From Corynespora cassiicola (taxonomy: Eukaryota; Ascomycota; Dothideomycetes; Pleosporales; Corynesporascaceae), in contig JAEUWY010000006.1 of assembly GCA_022059125.1 (NCBI GenBank), positions 372,001-436,000 on the forward strand: DNA of 64,000 nucleotides, written 5' to 3'. The translations under genes were made by a program, and so were the position numbers. The notes below the pieces were generated by a model. The model searched no databases. It was not told the DNA's origin and saw nothing but the letters and a program-made list of their open reading frames with translations. How positions within the stretch are numbered: the first letter of the stretch is position 1; the number at the start of each line of letters is the position of its first letter. Positions 22,289 to 32,367 of this stretch are shown here, one piece after another.

Positions 22289-23470
22289 TCAGCTGCTCCA
22301 GATACGTTTCACCGCCAGCAACCTCCAATCGATGAGGAAATCCTGTGCCCGGTATGCAGCGTAAGCGACCCTCCCAGGCTCAATCTTTGTCCAAACAATG
22401 GTCTTGGGCACACCCTGCTTGTCCGATTCTCCGCCCTTGTGCCACTCTCCTTCCATCTCCCATCCCCATCGCCGCATGGTAAAGCGTTCATTCCGAGGAT
22501 CAATACGGAGATACGAAACACCGAGCGGATAAACCCTCGAATTACTCAGATCCTCTGTCCTATCGAGTTCCTTGAGGGTCAAAATGACCTTTCGAACATT
22601 CACATGCGAGGCGATATGGTAGCGCAGCAGATGCGGAGCCCGGATCTGACAAGCATCATGCCAGTACATGTGCTTGTGCGAGCGGCACAACTCTGGCGCT
22701 AGGAGGCAGTTGATGCGGCATGCCAACGGGGCGATGTTTTCGTACGTTGTGTGGATGCGGTATTGAGATTGTTGGCGGCCTTGCGGCATCCGCAGGAAAT
22801 TCCGAGATGGAAGCTCCTCCCACCCATAGTCTTCGCCGAAGTCGTCTTCGGTGTCGTGGCTGGATCCATTCTGGCTACCTTCTTCGTCGTCTTCGTCGGC
22901 ACTTCCATGGGTGACCCAGTTCTCTCCATTGGTCCTGTCTTGGAGACAACTCTCCTCAGTGCGAATTACCACGTCAGCGTCGTTCATGCGGATATATTTG
23001 AGCCCATTTCCAGACCTACCCCGAGGTGCTGGGAAGGTTTCGAAGATGCCAAATGTCAGAGTACATAGATGCAGTTTCAATACCCGATGCAAGGAGTTCA
23101 GCATGTTTCGAAGGAAGAAATCTCGCTGTGGGCACAAGACCCAGCGCGGAAACCAGACCTCCATATGCATAAATCCGCAGTAGTCGACAGATTCTCTAAT
23201 TGAGAGCATGAGGCATCGGTTGAGTTTTGGGCCGATTTCTTCTTCCACGATGCGGTCTGCTTCTTTTGTGTATTGGTGGGATATCTCGTTTGCGATGGTT
23301 TTGCACGAGAGGAGCAGGCCAATGTAGTTGGTGATTGGCGAGTATAGAGGTGTAGCAATATGAGGATATATTAGGCAACGGATTTCGGCTGGAATGCTCA
23401 TAAGGCCGAGTTTGGTTTTGGATGTGCGGTTTTTCTTCAAGTAGAACCTATTCAACATTTTTGAAGGCAT
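22289..23470 (-). CDS. Hypothetical protein with F-box-like N-terminus
   Basis: A single exon of 393 residues. Near the start LMSIPAEIRCLIYPHI resembles the LPxEIRxxIY opening of a large, poorly characterised group of fungal F-box-like proteins. It is followed by LLLSCKTIANEISHQY, the second helix usual in that group. The rest has no clear motif apart from an acidic Ser/Asp/Glu-rich insert around residues 185-220 (SADEDDEEGSQNGSSHDTED). The C-terminal third contains segments such as VRKVILTLKELDRT that could form beta strands. If this is an F-box protein it would act as a substrate adaptor of an SCF ubiquitin ligase, but that is inference from a short motif. The start is the first ATG of the frame, 23 codons before the motif. 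Confidence 0.65.
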   Translation of the reverse strand: MPSKMLNRFYLKKNRTSKTKLGLMSIPAEIRCLIYPHIATPLYSPITNYIGLLLSCKTIANEISHQYTKEADRIVEEEIGPKLNRCLMLSIRESVDYCGFMHMEVWFPRWVLCPQRDFFLRNMLNSLHRVLKLHLCTLTFGIFETFPAPRGRSGNGLKYIRMNDADVVIRTEESCLQDRTNGENWVTHGSADEDDEEGSQNGSSHDTEDDFGEDYGWEELPSRNFLRMPQGRQQSQYRIHTTYENIAPLACRINCLLAPELCRSHKHMYWHDACQIRAPHLLRYHIASHVNVRKVILTLKELDRTEDLSNSRVYPLGVSYLRIDPRNERFTMRRWGWEMEGEWHKGGESDKQGVPKTIVWTKIEPGRVAYAAYRAQDFLIDWRLLAVKRIWSS

Positions 23471-24420
23471 TGTGCTCAGTAAAGTTCAGGTCCTTGTTGC
23501 GGGAGAAGAGACAGGAATAAGTATAAATAGCTAGGTATAATGATTTGAGGTTGTTTTGGCTTTTTGATTTTGAGTGTCTGACCAGAATGGAACAGGTCTC
23601 TGTTTGCGTTATATACCGGTTCATAGTAGTTTGAGCCAAAGTGAATTGCTAGGGGGTATGGCTGGAAAAGCTGATTTCGTTTCACGGCAGAGAGTTCTCT
23701 CCACGTAGAAGGCAACAACCTAGTCTAATATACTATTATTTCTGTGTTTGCTTCAAGCTGCTGCGGATTCTGATGGGTCTCTTTGTTTGTGGGCTGATTA
23801 TATCCAGGAGGAAGAAGTTGGACTGATTGATTTCGGGGGGGGGATCTTTACCACAAACAATGAATAGATCACTCAACAAACGCTACTTAAGTTATAGTTT
23901 GGATGTTCAAGTTGTCAGTGATGTGTCATGTTCTTATCTTGAAAAAGATGAGAACACTAGCATGCTGGGAGATGGTGCCTCAGAAGATCATTTATCGCTG
24001 AAGCATAGTCTAGGAAGGAAATGTAACGACAGATTTTAAGTGTAGAAGTGGTAGAGCTTTTGTCTAAAGCTTATCTTAGCCAGACTTCAAGATTTCAAAG
24101 AATTATAGTAGTATTGATGGCCATGCGGTAGGTAATCTATACTCAATGACAGATGGCTGGTTCTAAATGCAGTCTCCGCATGATCAATTATCTAATCATG
24201 ACAATGATTATATTCGTGATCAGAGTCAATTACACAGCACGGTTGGGCCCTTCCACGTTATTGAGTCTCTCGAATGGTATGTTTACATCAACTGACACAA
24301 TTTGGCACAAGATAGCACCTCAATATCTTACATTTCATAGACACATTATATTCATTCCACCAGTGATATCTCCAGAATCTGTTTTCTCGATTTATTTCCC
24401 TTTCTCGACCACGTTCTCTC
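23471..24420. other. AT-rich spacer
   Basis: No gene is seen in 950 bases. A run of eight G residues near 23837 is the only simple-sequence element noted. Confidence 0.5.
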
Positions 24421-24995
24421 CTATGCCGGTTTCTGACATTGGCTCTGTGCCATTTGTAAATTCATGGTATTTTGCTTGGTTCCATCCTCCACCTCCTTCA
24501 CCAACGTTTCAAGTGTCTTCATGTCCTTCTCACCACCACCTTGGAGCATCTCGACCTGCATCTTCTCGGTGACCTGCGCCATGGCGACAATGGCGAGACC
24601 CATCTGACTCGGGCTGTTGAGTTCACCCGCCAGGCGCTGGTTCTCAGCTCGGATGTCGATTCCTTTTTGCTGGATGGCGAGTACATTTTGTTTGGTGAGC
24701 TCGAAGTTGGATGGGCCTGAACCGTCCAGCGCCTTGAGGGTTGTGTTGCTTGCAGCGAGCTTTTGCAGAGTTTGGACTCTGGGATTGATCAGTAAGCTCC
24801 GCGGGCGTGGTCAGCCAAGGTAACATACCCCTTCAATTCTTGGGCTTGGATATCGAGGTTTGCGTTGATACCACCCATGAGCACAGCCACCTTTTGCGCG
24901 TTACACGTGCTGTTTCCGCCGCTTGGCTGCTGAGGAGCGGGGAAGGCAAACGCCGAGCCTCCAAAGACAATAGTTGCGAGAATGGGGAACTTCAT
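24421..24995 (-). CDS. Small secreted protein, 174 residues
   Basis: Exons 24829-24995 and 24421-24778 (minus strand) join in phase 2 across a 50 bp intron (GTATGT donor, CCCAG acceptor). The product starts with a clear signal peptide, MKFPILATIVFGGSAFA, then PAPQQPSGG. The mature part is about 155 residues, rich in Gln, Lys and Leu, and should be mainly helical (VQTLQKLAASNTTLKALDG, VTEKMQVEMLQGGGEKDMKT). Only two cysteines remain after cleavage, one near each end (NSTCNAQK and QSQCQKPA), so they may pair and close the chain. There is no enzyme motif. The size and secretion signal suit an extracellular or effector-type protein, but similar proteins also occur in saprotrophs. I do not assign a role. 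Confidence 0.8.
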
Positions 24996-26587
24996 GATGA
25001 CGATTTTGGTTTTGTCGATTTTTTTTTCAAAATTAAAAGATTATAAGAAGGTGCGTGTACGGTAAAGGGTAGAAATTGAGTATGGTTTATGATAGAAGAT
25101 TAGAGGGAATATTGAACGCAAACTAGACAATGAAAACAGTGATTGAGAAAAACAAGGCAGAGCACAGCTCAGCCAGGCAGAACAATGAACATGAAGTTGC
25201 TCATTCCAGACATACCTGGCGCCCTCTATATACGCAGCCGTGTCGTGTCTTCGTTTCCCAACGCCGTCCGTGCCCTTGGCCCTCGGCTCCAGGCGGGATC
25301 CTCTCACACCTCGCCAGAACTCTGTGCCACCCCGTTTTGGGCACCGCGCGCTCCCATTCCATACCAATTCGTCCGATCTCCCATATGATTTCCCTGGCCG
25401 GAGCGCCCGCCCTGGGCCGATGGTTCGCGGCTCGGCGAAACGAGGGTAGCGCCGGAAACAGTACTGAAACGGGGAGATCTCACAACCGTTCCATGTAATT
25501 GACAGCTGGACGGCGATTCTTGGAAGTCATCCAACCGGGCGAGCGGTCACACCAAGAGGGCGAGATGAAGGATAGTGAGTAGGGCCGCAATGGCAGAGAT
25601 ATCACAACTGGCTGTATCATGTCGCGCCTGATGAGCAAAGATGCTTTCGGGCGCTCTCAGAAGGTTTATATGAGGTGAAGCATTGAGGGCGAGATTCATG
25701 CCGAGACATGCGCTCGGGATCGACCGTTCCATGCTCAGCCGCTAGAACACTACCCTGGGGAAGAAGAATGTCACGTGAGACGTCTATTCACTTTCGGACC
25801 TCGGACGTCTGGCTCGGAACATGCATGACTGCCAAGCCCATATGCCGCAATGAGACGCAAATACACACATGCGCACGGTTTTAGGTCTCTGCCAAACAAA
25901 ATTCCAAATTTGGCAATGGGCCTCTCTGCTCCATCCCGAGAACGGCTTTGACATGAGCCGTTCCCCAGATACTTGTTCATGTGCGCTAGCGCGTCGTAGT
26001 TCGCATGGACATATTAATATCCAGAACAGATTTTTTAAGATTGTGGGTCTATATCTGTACGTTTTGGCCCAAGGGACAAGTGGTGATAGATTCCAGAGCT
26101 GGCCTCAGGCAGAGTTTGCCTTGGCAGTATCGCTATCAGAGAGCTGCACCTGATTATTATAGACGCTCCGTATAACGAAAACAGCCATGATTGTTAATTG
26201 GAATAAAGAGGACCCGATTGAATGCAGATAGATTACCATATCTATAGCAAAATTAAGGGAATCCAATCAAGTCTGAGCCCATAGCCACAAACGTATCATT
26301 GCACATATTACAATAGGGTTGGATGAAAACGGCGAGCGACAAACGGAGAAACGGGAATACATGACCTTCCATTCAATGATCACAAAGACACCATATCCTT
26401 CCCAACATTTCCATTTGGTTCAGTGAAGTATCTCGTCACTGAAGGTCCACACACCCCAAGTCCGCCCCCAGCCCACAGAGGGAGGGAAAGTTCCAGAACA
26501 GGACTTTCACTTCCCATACCTGCTTAACAGAAGTCTTTTACTTATCCTATTATTATTGATCCCTCCGAGGACGCGCTAGTGTCAAAA
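24996..26587. other. 1.6 kb divergent intergenic region
   Basis: The region lies between the secreted-protein gene (minus) and the membrane-protein gene (plus). Apart from the TATA candidate on the left I see no gene or repeat. Short open frames here lack family features. Confidence 0.5.
25227..25232 (-). promoter_or_regulatory. Candidate TATA box for the small secreted protein gene
   Basis: On the minus strand GTATATAGAG is centred about 235 bases upstream of the start codon. It is the best TATA-like element in the region and would imply a 5' UTR of about 200 bases. Confidence 0.35.
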
Positions 26588-27564
26588 ATGCGTCTCCCTC
26601 TTAACGCGTGCCCCGACTCCCCGTACCTTTCCTCCTTCGAGCCAGCGCCAGAGCCCTTCAACCCATTCTTTCCGCTCCCGCAAAGCTCCTCCTCCTCCTC
26701 CTCCGCGTCTCTATCCTCGACGCCCTCAACCTTGTCACCGTCACCGACGAAGACTCATCCCTCTCCCTCAAGCTCGTCACAAACACCAACTCACCACGTC
26801 CCTCCGCCATCTATCATGGCTGTAAGTCCCAACTCGCGCCCTCCAGGGCGCAACCCCCTCCCCAACACCAACGCCAACATCTCGCCCAGCCACCACACAT
26901 CCAAACCCGCGGCCACCCCCCGGAGGACCTGCCGGTGCACCACAACAACGGCCACCACCCCCTGCAGGACGAGGGACCGGGACACCACGGCCCGAGCAAG
27001 AGCACCGTGGCCGTCATGGTGATTGGCGTCTTCTTCTTCGTCATGGTCGCCATCGTGGCCGCGGCCGTGTACATGATCCACCAAAACGAGCGTCGGGCCC
27101 GGAGCCGCCTCCCGGTCGCGAACCGCCGCGCGAGTCGCCGCTTTCGCCGCCACCACCGCGCCGCCACGCTCAGCGATCCGCACTTGCTGCCCGTCGACTA
27201 CTCCAAGCCGGGTTCGGCTTCGAGGCGGAACGGGAACGCGGGCGTGGGCATGGGCATGGGCATGGGCAGGGAGTTCGACCGCGCGCCCAGCAGCCGTGGC
27301 GGTCCGTTGTTGCGCAATGCGGCGCCTCTTCCCACAGTGCTCGGCAGGGACTATGCGAGCTATGTCGAGGTGGCGTCGCGGGGCTCTAGTCCTACGCCGC
27401 CGTCGACGGCTGCGGGCGTCCGGAGCTTCGAGGACAGGTTCAATGGCAGCAACTTCTCTCGTTTTGGCAATGGGCCTGGTCCTGCGGTCGGCAGTGCGCA
27501 CACCGTCAATCATGTCGCTACTCCACCTCCCATCTACGACTATCTTGGAAGGAACCGCGCCTGA
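26588..27564 (+). CDS. Single-pass membrane protein, uncharacterised
   Basis: Exons 26588-26821 and 26890-27564 join in phase 0 across a 68 bp intron (GTAAGT donor, GCCCAG acceptor), giving 302 residues. The N-terminal 78 residues are Ser/Pro-rich (with a seven-Ser run). A His/Gly-rich linker precedes one strong transmembrane helix, TVAVMVIGVFFFVMVAIVAA, directly followed by a basic stop-transfer stretch (HQNERRARSRLP, RRFRRHHR). The cytosolic tail is Gly/Ser/Pro-rich and probably disordered, ending PPIYDYLGRNRA. The basic flank suggests N-terminus outside and tail inside. The unspliced frame covering the TM helix has no ATG before it, which supports the intron. No family is recognised; a cell-surface sensor or septum protein is possible but unproven. 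Confidence 0.65.
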
Positions 27565-28307
27565 GGAAAGAAGGGATATGGAACTGTGCTGGTATGGGAG
27601 TGGACTTTGACTTGTTCGTTGGGCAATATTTGGCCGCCGATACTGGGGCATACGGAAGAAAGCAAGGTGATGGAAAGGAACATGGCAGTGGACGAGGGAT
27701 TGTCATCAACGATATGATACGACGGCGGTTGCAACCTTGGTTGGCAATTGAACAAAAGTATGATATTCCAGCACTATGAGAGAAATGGATCAAATGAACA
27801 ATTGCATTACCTATCCATCATTGCGACGTGACGGGATAAACGAATTATATCCTGACGGTAACCCTGTGTAATATAATAGTGGCGTTGCCGACTGGAGACT
27901 TCGATTGTGATTTGCATTACTTGACTACCTCATCTATTCGAGGTAGTCGAGAGCCGGCGATGGAGTAGCATTCCTCTTTCGAGGACATGCTCCAATGCTG
28001 GTACTGTTTAGAATATAAAGGGAAAGCAGACTTACCTGGAAATCAAAACTATCATGTCCAGTCTCACATCCAGTACGCAAGACCGCTCATCACGAGGCAA
28101 AGGGGGGAAATTGGCAATCAAGCCTCGCCATCCTTCCTTGCGGAATTCAGACTCAGCGACACCTAGTGGGGGGGAACCTTTTTTTCATTCACTCCTAGTC
28201 AAACCTCCACATGAAGCCATGAAGCCGTGCCCAACCAACGGCGTAATCCGAGTACCGTGCGCCATGCATGAAATCGAGGAGGAAAGAGAGACGACCGATC
28301 GGAAAGT
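27565..28307. other. Convergent spacer with two hairpins
   Basis: This stretch lies between the membrane-protein gene and RPS17, which converge. It holds the two hairpins listed separately and no supportable gene. Confidence 0.55.
27921..27994. other. Two tandem hairpins (inverted repeats)
   Basis: Hairpin A pairs 27921-27931 with 27940-27950 (core GACTACCTC against GAGGTAGTC) around an eight-base loop. Hairpin B pairs 27961-27965 with 27990-27994, 27969-27971 with 27987-27989, and 27972-27976 with 27981-27985 around loop TTTC, with small bulges. Both carry TTCGAGG at the loop/3' arm. They could be a structured RNA, part of a 3' end signal, or a remnant of a mobile repeat. Confidence 0.55.
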
Positions 28308-28991
28308 CTAGTTGCGGCGGTCACCGAAGCGGCGGGGACGCTCAACAGTCTGCTGCTGGGCGACGGGGACGACGTTGACGGGGACGGAGTCGAACTAGAC
28401 ACATTCAATCAGTATGTTATTCGAGACCATGTGCGCCGCACAGGAAATTGAACGTACGCCCAAGCTCTTGAGAAGGTCCTTGGTCTCCTGGTCGACATCG
28501 AGGGTGCCGGAGGGGCTGTTCTGGCTGAAGTCGAGGGCAGACACCTCGGGAACGTATTGATCCTTGCGCTCACGCTCCTCCTCCTGAAGCTTGAAGGAGA
28601 TACCACGGACGGGACCACGCTGAATGCGCTTCATCCTATTCACTGTGTTAGAGGAATCCTTGGTTTCTGGTTCAAACCGTCGCGCGAACATACAAGTGAG
28701 TGGTGTAACCGGCCTGTCAATATATTAGCAAAAACTCCCAATTGGGTAATTCGCATAGCAACGTACAATCTTGTTCCTCAAACGCTTGCTGGCAATGATG
28801 GCAATCTCATCGCAGATCCTCTTGTTGACCTCGAAGTCGAGGCAGAGCTTGGGGTAGTACCGCTCAATGATGACCTATTTCCATCAGACTTTGTCTCCCA
28901 ATTCACAATCGCCCAACTCGATATCTCGACGTGGGCGCGTCGCACGCACCTTGGCGGACTTCTTGACAGTCTTCGTCCTGACACGACCCAT
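28308..28991 (-). CDS. RPS17: 40S ribosomal protein eS17
   Basis: Five exons on the minus strand: 28950-28991, 28767-28874, 28694-28713, 28458-28635, 28308-28394. They close in frame at 144 residues, the usual length for fungi. The sequence is unmistakable: [14 protein letters not shown], then [60 protein letters not shown] and YVPEVSALD. eS17 sits on the head/beak side of the small cytosolic ribosomal subunit. All four introns (75, 53, 58 and 63 bp) have good donors and acceptors, and exon 3 is only 20 nt. Intron-rich 5' ends are common in ribosomal protein genes of filamentous ascomycetes. The gene is convergent with the membrane-protein gene on its left and follows the calcium exchanger, on the same strand, to its right. 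Confidence 0.97.
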
Positions 28992-29482
28992 GGCTGCTGT
29001 TTTTTGGTGGTTTTGGGAGGGGTTTGGCGGAGGGCTGGCGGAGGATTGACGTAGGGCTGCTGGGTTAGTACGCTGTCGAACTCTCGATGTCGCGAAGTTG
29101 GGTAATTGGAATGCGTTCGCTTAGCGTGTGCGTTCGGCCACAGATTTTCCGATGCCGCCCCAAATTCGGTATAGACCAGCACGTGACCGTTCTCTGCCCT
29201 CATCTTTCAATGCACGTCTTCCCCAATGGCCCGTCTCGACACAAAGTTTTATCGTGTAACAATATTGAATTTGAATCGAATATCCTGAAAACACGCTCGC
29301 TAAATAAGCAGACCGAAAGAAAGAAAACCCATGTGTATATACACGCAGACATCGCAGATGCTGCTTTGCCTTGAAAGAGCTCGGAGAGAGGCCGTTGTCA
29401 TCGTAATTCACTCCCATCCAATTTGATGCCCGTCAAATGTGCCAGAAGCCTGGCTGGACGCTCATACGGAAACCATGTATCC
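28992..29482. other. RPS17 promoter region
   Basis: These 491 bases separate the calcium exchanger stop from the RPS17 start, both on the minus strand. They must contain the RPS17 promoter and the exchanger 3' UTR. No clear TATA box is seen. Confidence 0.5.
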
Positions 29483-31032
29483 TTAATGACCGCCGCCGTG
29501 GCCCGGAGGGTTGGGGTAGAAGAAGGCGGAAATGGCAATGATGATATAGACGAGAATGCACAGCACGCCCTCGAGGTAGTTGGACTTGCCGTCCCGCAGG
29601 AATGAGCCTAGGACGAGGATACCGAGGATGAGCGCAACGGAGTCGAAAACCTCGAATTTGAGGTCCATGCCAACGTTCAGGCCCCAACCAACGATGACGA
29701 CAAGGGGGGTGTTCAGAAGTGCAGTCTGAATGGAGGCACCCAGGACGTGAGCCAATGCCAAGTTCATCTGGTTGTCGTACGCTTCATCAACAGCGAGAAT
29801 ATGCTCTACATGGTTTGTTAGAATAAGAGATGGTGTGATGGCTCCGCGGACTTACCAGCTGCCTTCTCCACAAGGGGAACCAGGATCAAACCCACAAAAG
29901 CGTCGCTAACGTGCCTCTCCTCGACCATGAACGGGATCTGAAGAACCAAGAACACGGCGATCATGGAGACGCAGGCCAAGGAGATCACAAGCGCAATGAT
30001 GCACTCAGTCAAGGTGAGCTTAGGCTTGGCGAGCTCCTTGTGCCTGTCGGTATCCTTGTGGTCATCCGACTCGTAAATCTCAGCAAAGAGACCGTCATGA
30101 GTCTTGGTCTGGAAGAACACATAGGCAAGATAAGCGGCGAGCAGGATAATCGCAGTGGCGCGAGAAATCTTGAGCGTCTCCGAGGCGATCTCGCCAGTAG
30201 CGAGGTTGAGATCCTGACGACCTTCAAGGGCATTGGCATACACGGTCGGGAGGACAAGACCCACTGTTTCGGTTAGCATATGCCGGTAACATCTAGGCAG
30301 GGTCCAAGTATCGAACTTACTTCCAGCGACCAACATCAGACCGCTTCCAGCCTCTGACACGGCCTCGTGGAATACTTGCTCTTTGCGACGCAGTCCTCCC
30401 GCTACGAAACAGGCGCCCAGGCAGAGCAACATGTTGGCGAGAATGGAACCCAAAATGGCAGCACGGATCACAGGAACGTTTGTGTCGCCTTCAGAAGTCT
30501 TCAAGAGCACCATGAACAGGACAATCTCGATGATGGACCCAAAGGTGGTCTCGGTTACGACACCCAACACATGAGGAAGCTTGCGGGCGAACTCCTGACC
30601 CGCGAAACCGACCAGGTTGGCAGCGGGGACCATGGCGATGTAGTTTGTGATGAAAATGGCGAGATGCCATTCAGGACGAGCAAAGTGCTGCGACTGTCAG
30701 CATTGAACGACTGTTACCAGGACCACTGGACATACCAGCGCAATAGCGACAGGGACTATGGGCCAGAGCACGTTGACCATCATGGAAAGCGTGCTGGAGC
30801 TCTTGAAGCAAATCTTCAGGAACTTGAACGGGTGTATTCCCTTCCTGCCACTCTCGCCCTCTGGCCGGATACCAGGCGTAATAGCATGGCCATTGTGGTT
30901 TACCTCCTGTCCAGCGGTGTTGTATCGGGGGTTGCGGTCGTATCTGGGGAGGTTGTTCGCATGCGGGGGTAAGCTTCGCTCCACCTTGGCTTCGTACGAA
31001 TAATCCCTCGAGGAGCGTGAGCGGCGAGCCAT
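29483..31032 (-). CDS. VCX1: Vacuolar Ca2+/H+ exchanger (CAX family)
   Basis: Four exons on the minus strand: 30736-31032, 30321-30687, 29856-30263, 29483-29805, giving 464 residues. The two alpha-repeat signatures of CAX exchangers are present: GVVTETTFGSIIEIVLF early, and the second in HVLGASIQTALLNTPLVVIV. About eleven hydrophobic segments fit the family. A hydrophilic N-terminal tail of about 75 residues (SRSSRDYSYEAK, HNGHAITPGIRPEGES) would be cytosolic and may be regulatory, as in plant and yeast exchangers. The charged loop near residues 270-295 (SDDHKDTDRHKELAKPK) separates the two halves. The protein uses the vacuolar proton gradient to move cytosolic Ca2+ (and often Mn2+) into the vacuole. 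Between the first two exons the acceptor choice fixes the join AIAL-HFARPEW, which restores the expected helix. Confidence 0.93.
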
Positions 31033-32367
31033 GACGATTGTGCGAGTATGTGTGTACAACGGCGTGGGCTCGGTATAAGTTGTTTTTATGGCGACAAATC
31101 AATTTGCGGGCATAGACTGCCCCGTCGGGGAGCGGTGGGGAGCTGTTTCAGGGGTGAGCGGTCGAAAGGGTCCGACACAGCACGCGCGTAGCTGGATCAA
31201 TGTAAGTGTAGGTGTGGGTAGCAGAAGAAGAGGAGCCGAGGGAAAGGACGGGGTAAGTACTTCGGCGCCATGGGGGCTGGAGATTATTCCAGGTTTCTTC
31301 CAGCACACCAACGAACGTGCAGGCGTGGCTCGCGCAGACTCGCCCACTTTGCTAGCGGAAGACCGCACCCCGTTCGACATGACAGCACCTCTCTCCGAAC
31401 TCCACTCCCCACAATTCCACCGGCTCCATCCTTTGCCCCTTATCTTTCGCGCTCTACCAGCTCCATCGCGCACTTCCGCATTCAGCGCACTGTCAACCGT
31501 GGGAAAACAGACGTCACAAGGCTGCGCCAACCCCCTCGATTTTGCTTGATTGCACTTGGCGGCCCAAAACACGGCAGTGCCAAGTTCTGCGCAGTGACGT
31601 CTACGGCCCGATGCGCTGTCCCACAAATCACTTTCCTCGATCCCAATGCCAGACACAATCAGGGACGCAAACTAACTTTGCACCGCCTGCGAGCCGGGCG
31701 CGCTAGTGGGCAGGTCGCGTTTGTCGGGCGAGCAACGCTGTCCAGAGAGCATCAACGCAATGCGCCGTCTGAAACCCCTTCTGGTGGCGAATGCGCGGTT
31801 TTCCAGGGCGCGGCGCGTGCAGAAACAGAATGGCTCCGAAGGATGGCGGGAGCGGTGGCGCAGCTGTTGACTAGGGCCAGGGTGTCGTGGTAGGAGCTTC
31901 TCTCTACTTCAGGCGCATAACAAGACTTCGAGTCTGGCCAAGCTTGATGGGAAGAGTATAAGGCCGAGAGATGTATGCGCATAGCTCAAGCATCTCATAC
32001 AGCACTTGTTTGATGCATTTGGCAAACCACATAGATTGTGTGGATAGGCATCTGCGCCACATCGTTTTAGTAGCTACACCAAGCGCGTGGGGACATCCCC
32101 AACCGGCAGGCTTGAGCAGAATAATTGCGTTCGAGATAGATGCATGGGGCCCGGGGCGGAAGAAGATTTGAAGCCTCCTGTTGCAATGCATGATCTAGCA
32201 AACAGTCTCGAGCTATCATGTCTCCAAGCCATGTTTCCCACGAACGACAATGCTGGAGCCAAGCACTTATTCCACTCAAGTTATATCGCCTATTGCGCTG
32301 ATTGAGTTGCAAAGAAACTGCAGCCTTGATCTATTCATATGAGACCTACAATCCATTAATCAATTTG
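31033..32367. other. 1.3 kb spacer upstream of VCX1
   Basis: The left side contains the VCX1 promoter. The right side is the 3' region of the first ankyrin gene. Overlapping open frames on both strands (31099-31656 and 31270-31893) look like chance. Confidence 0.5.

Noticed and set aside
31099..31893. Two opposite-strand frames of 185 and 207 codons upstream of VCX1
   Set aside because: They occupy the same bases on opposite strands and show no domain. The region is the VCX1 promoter.
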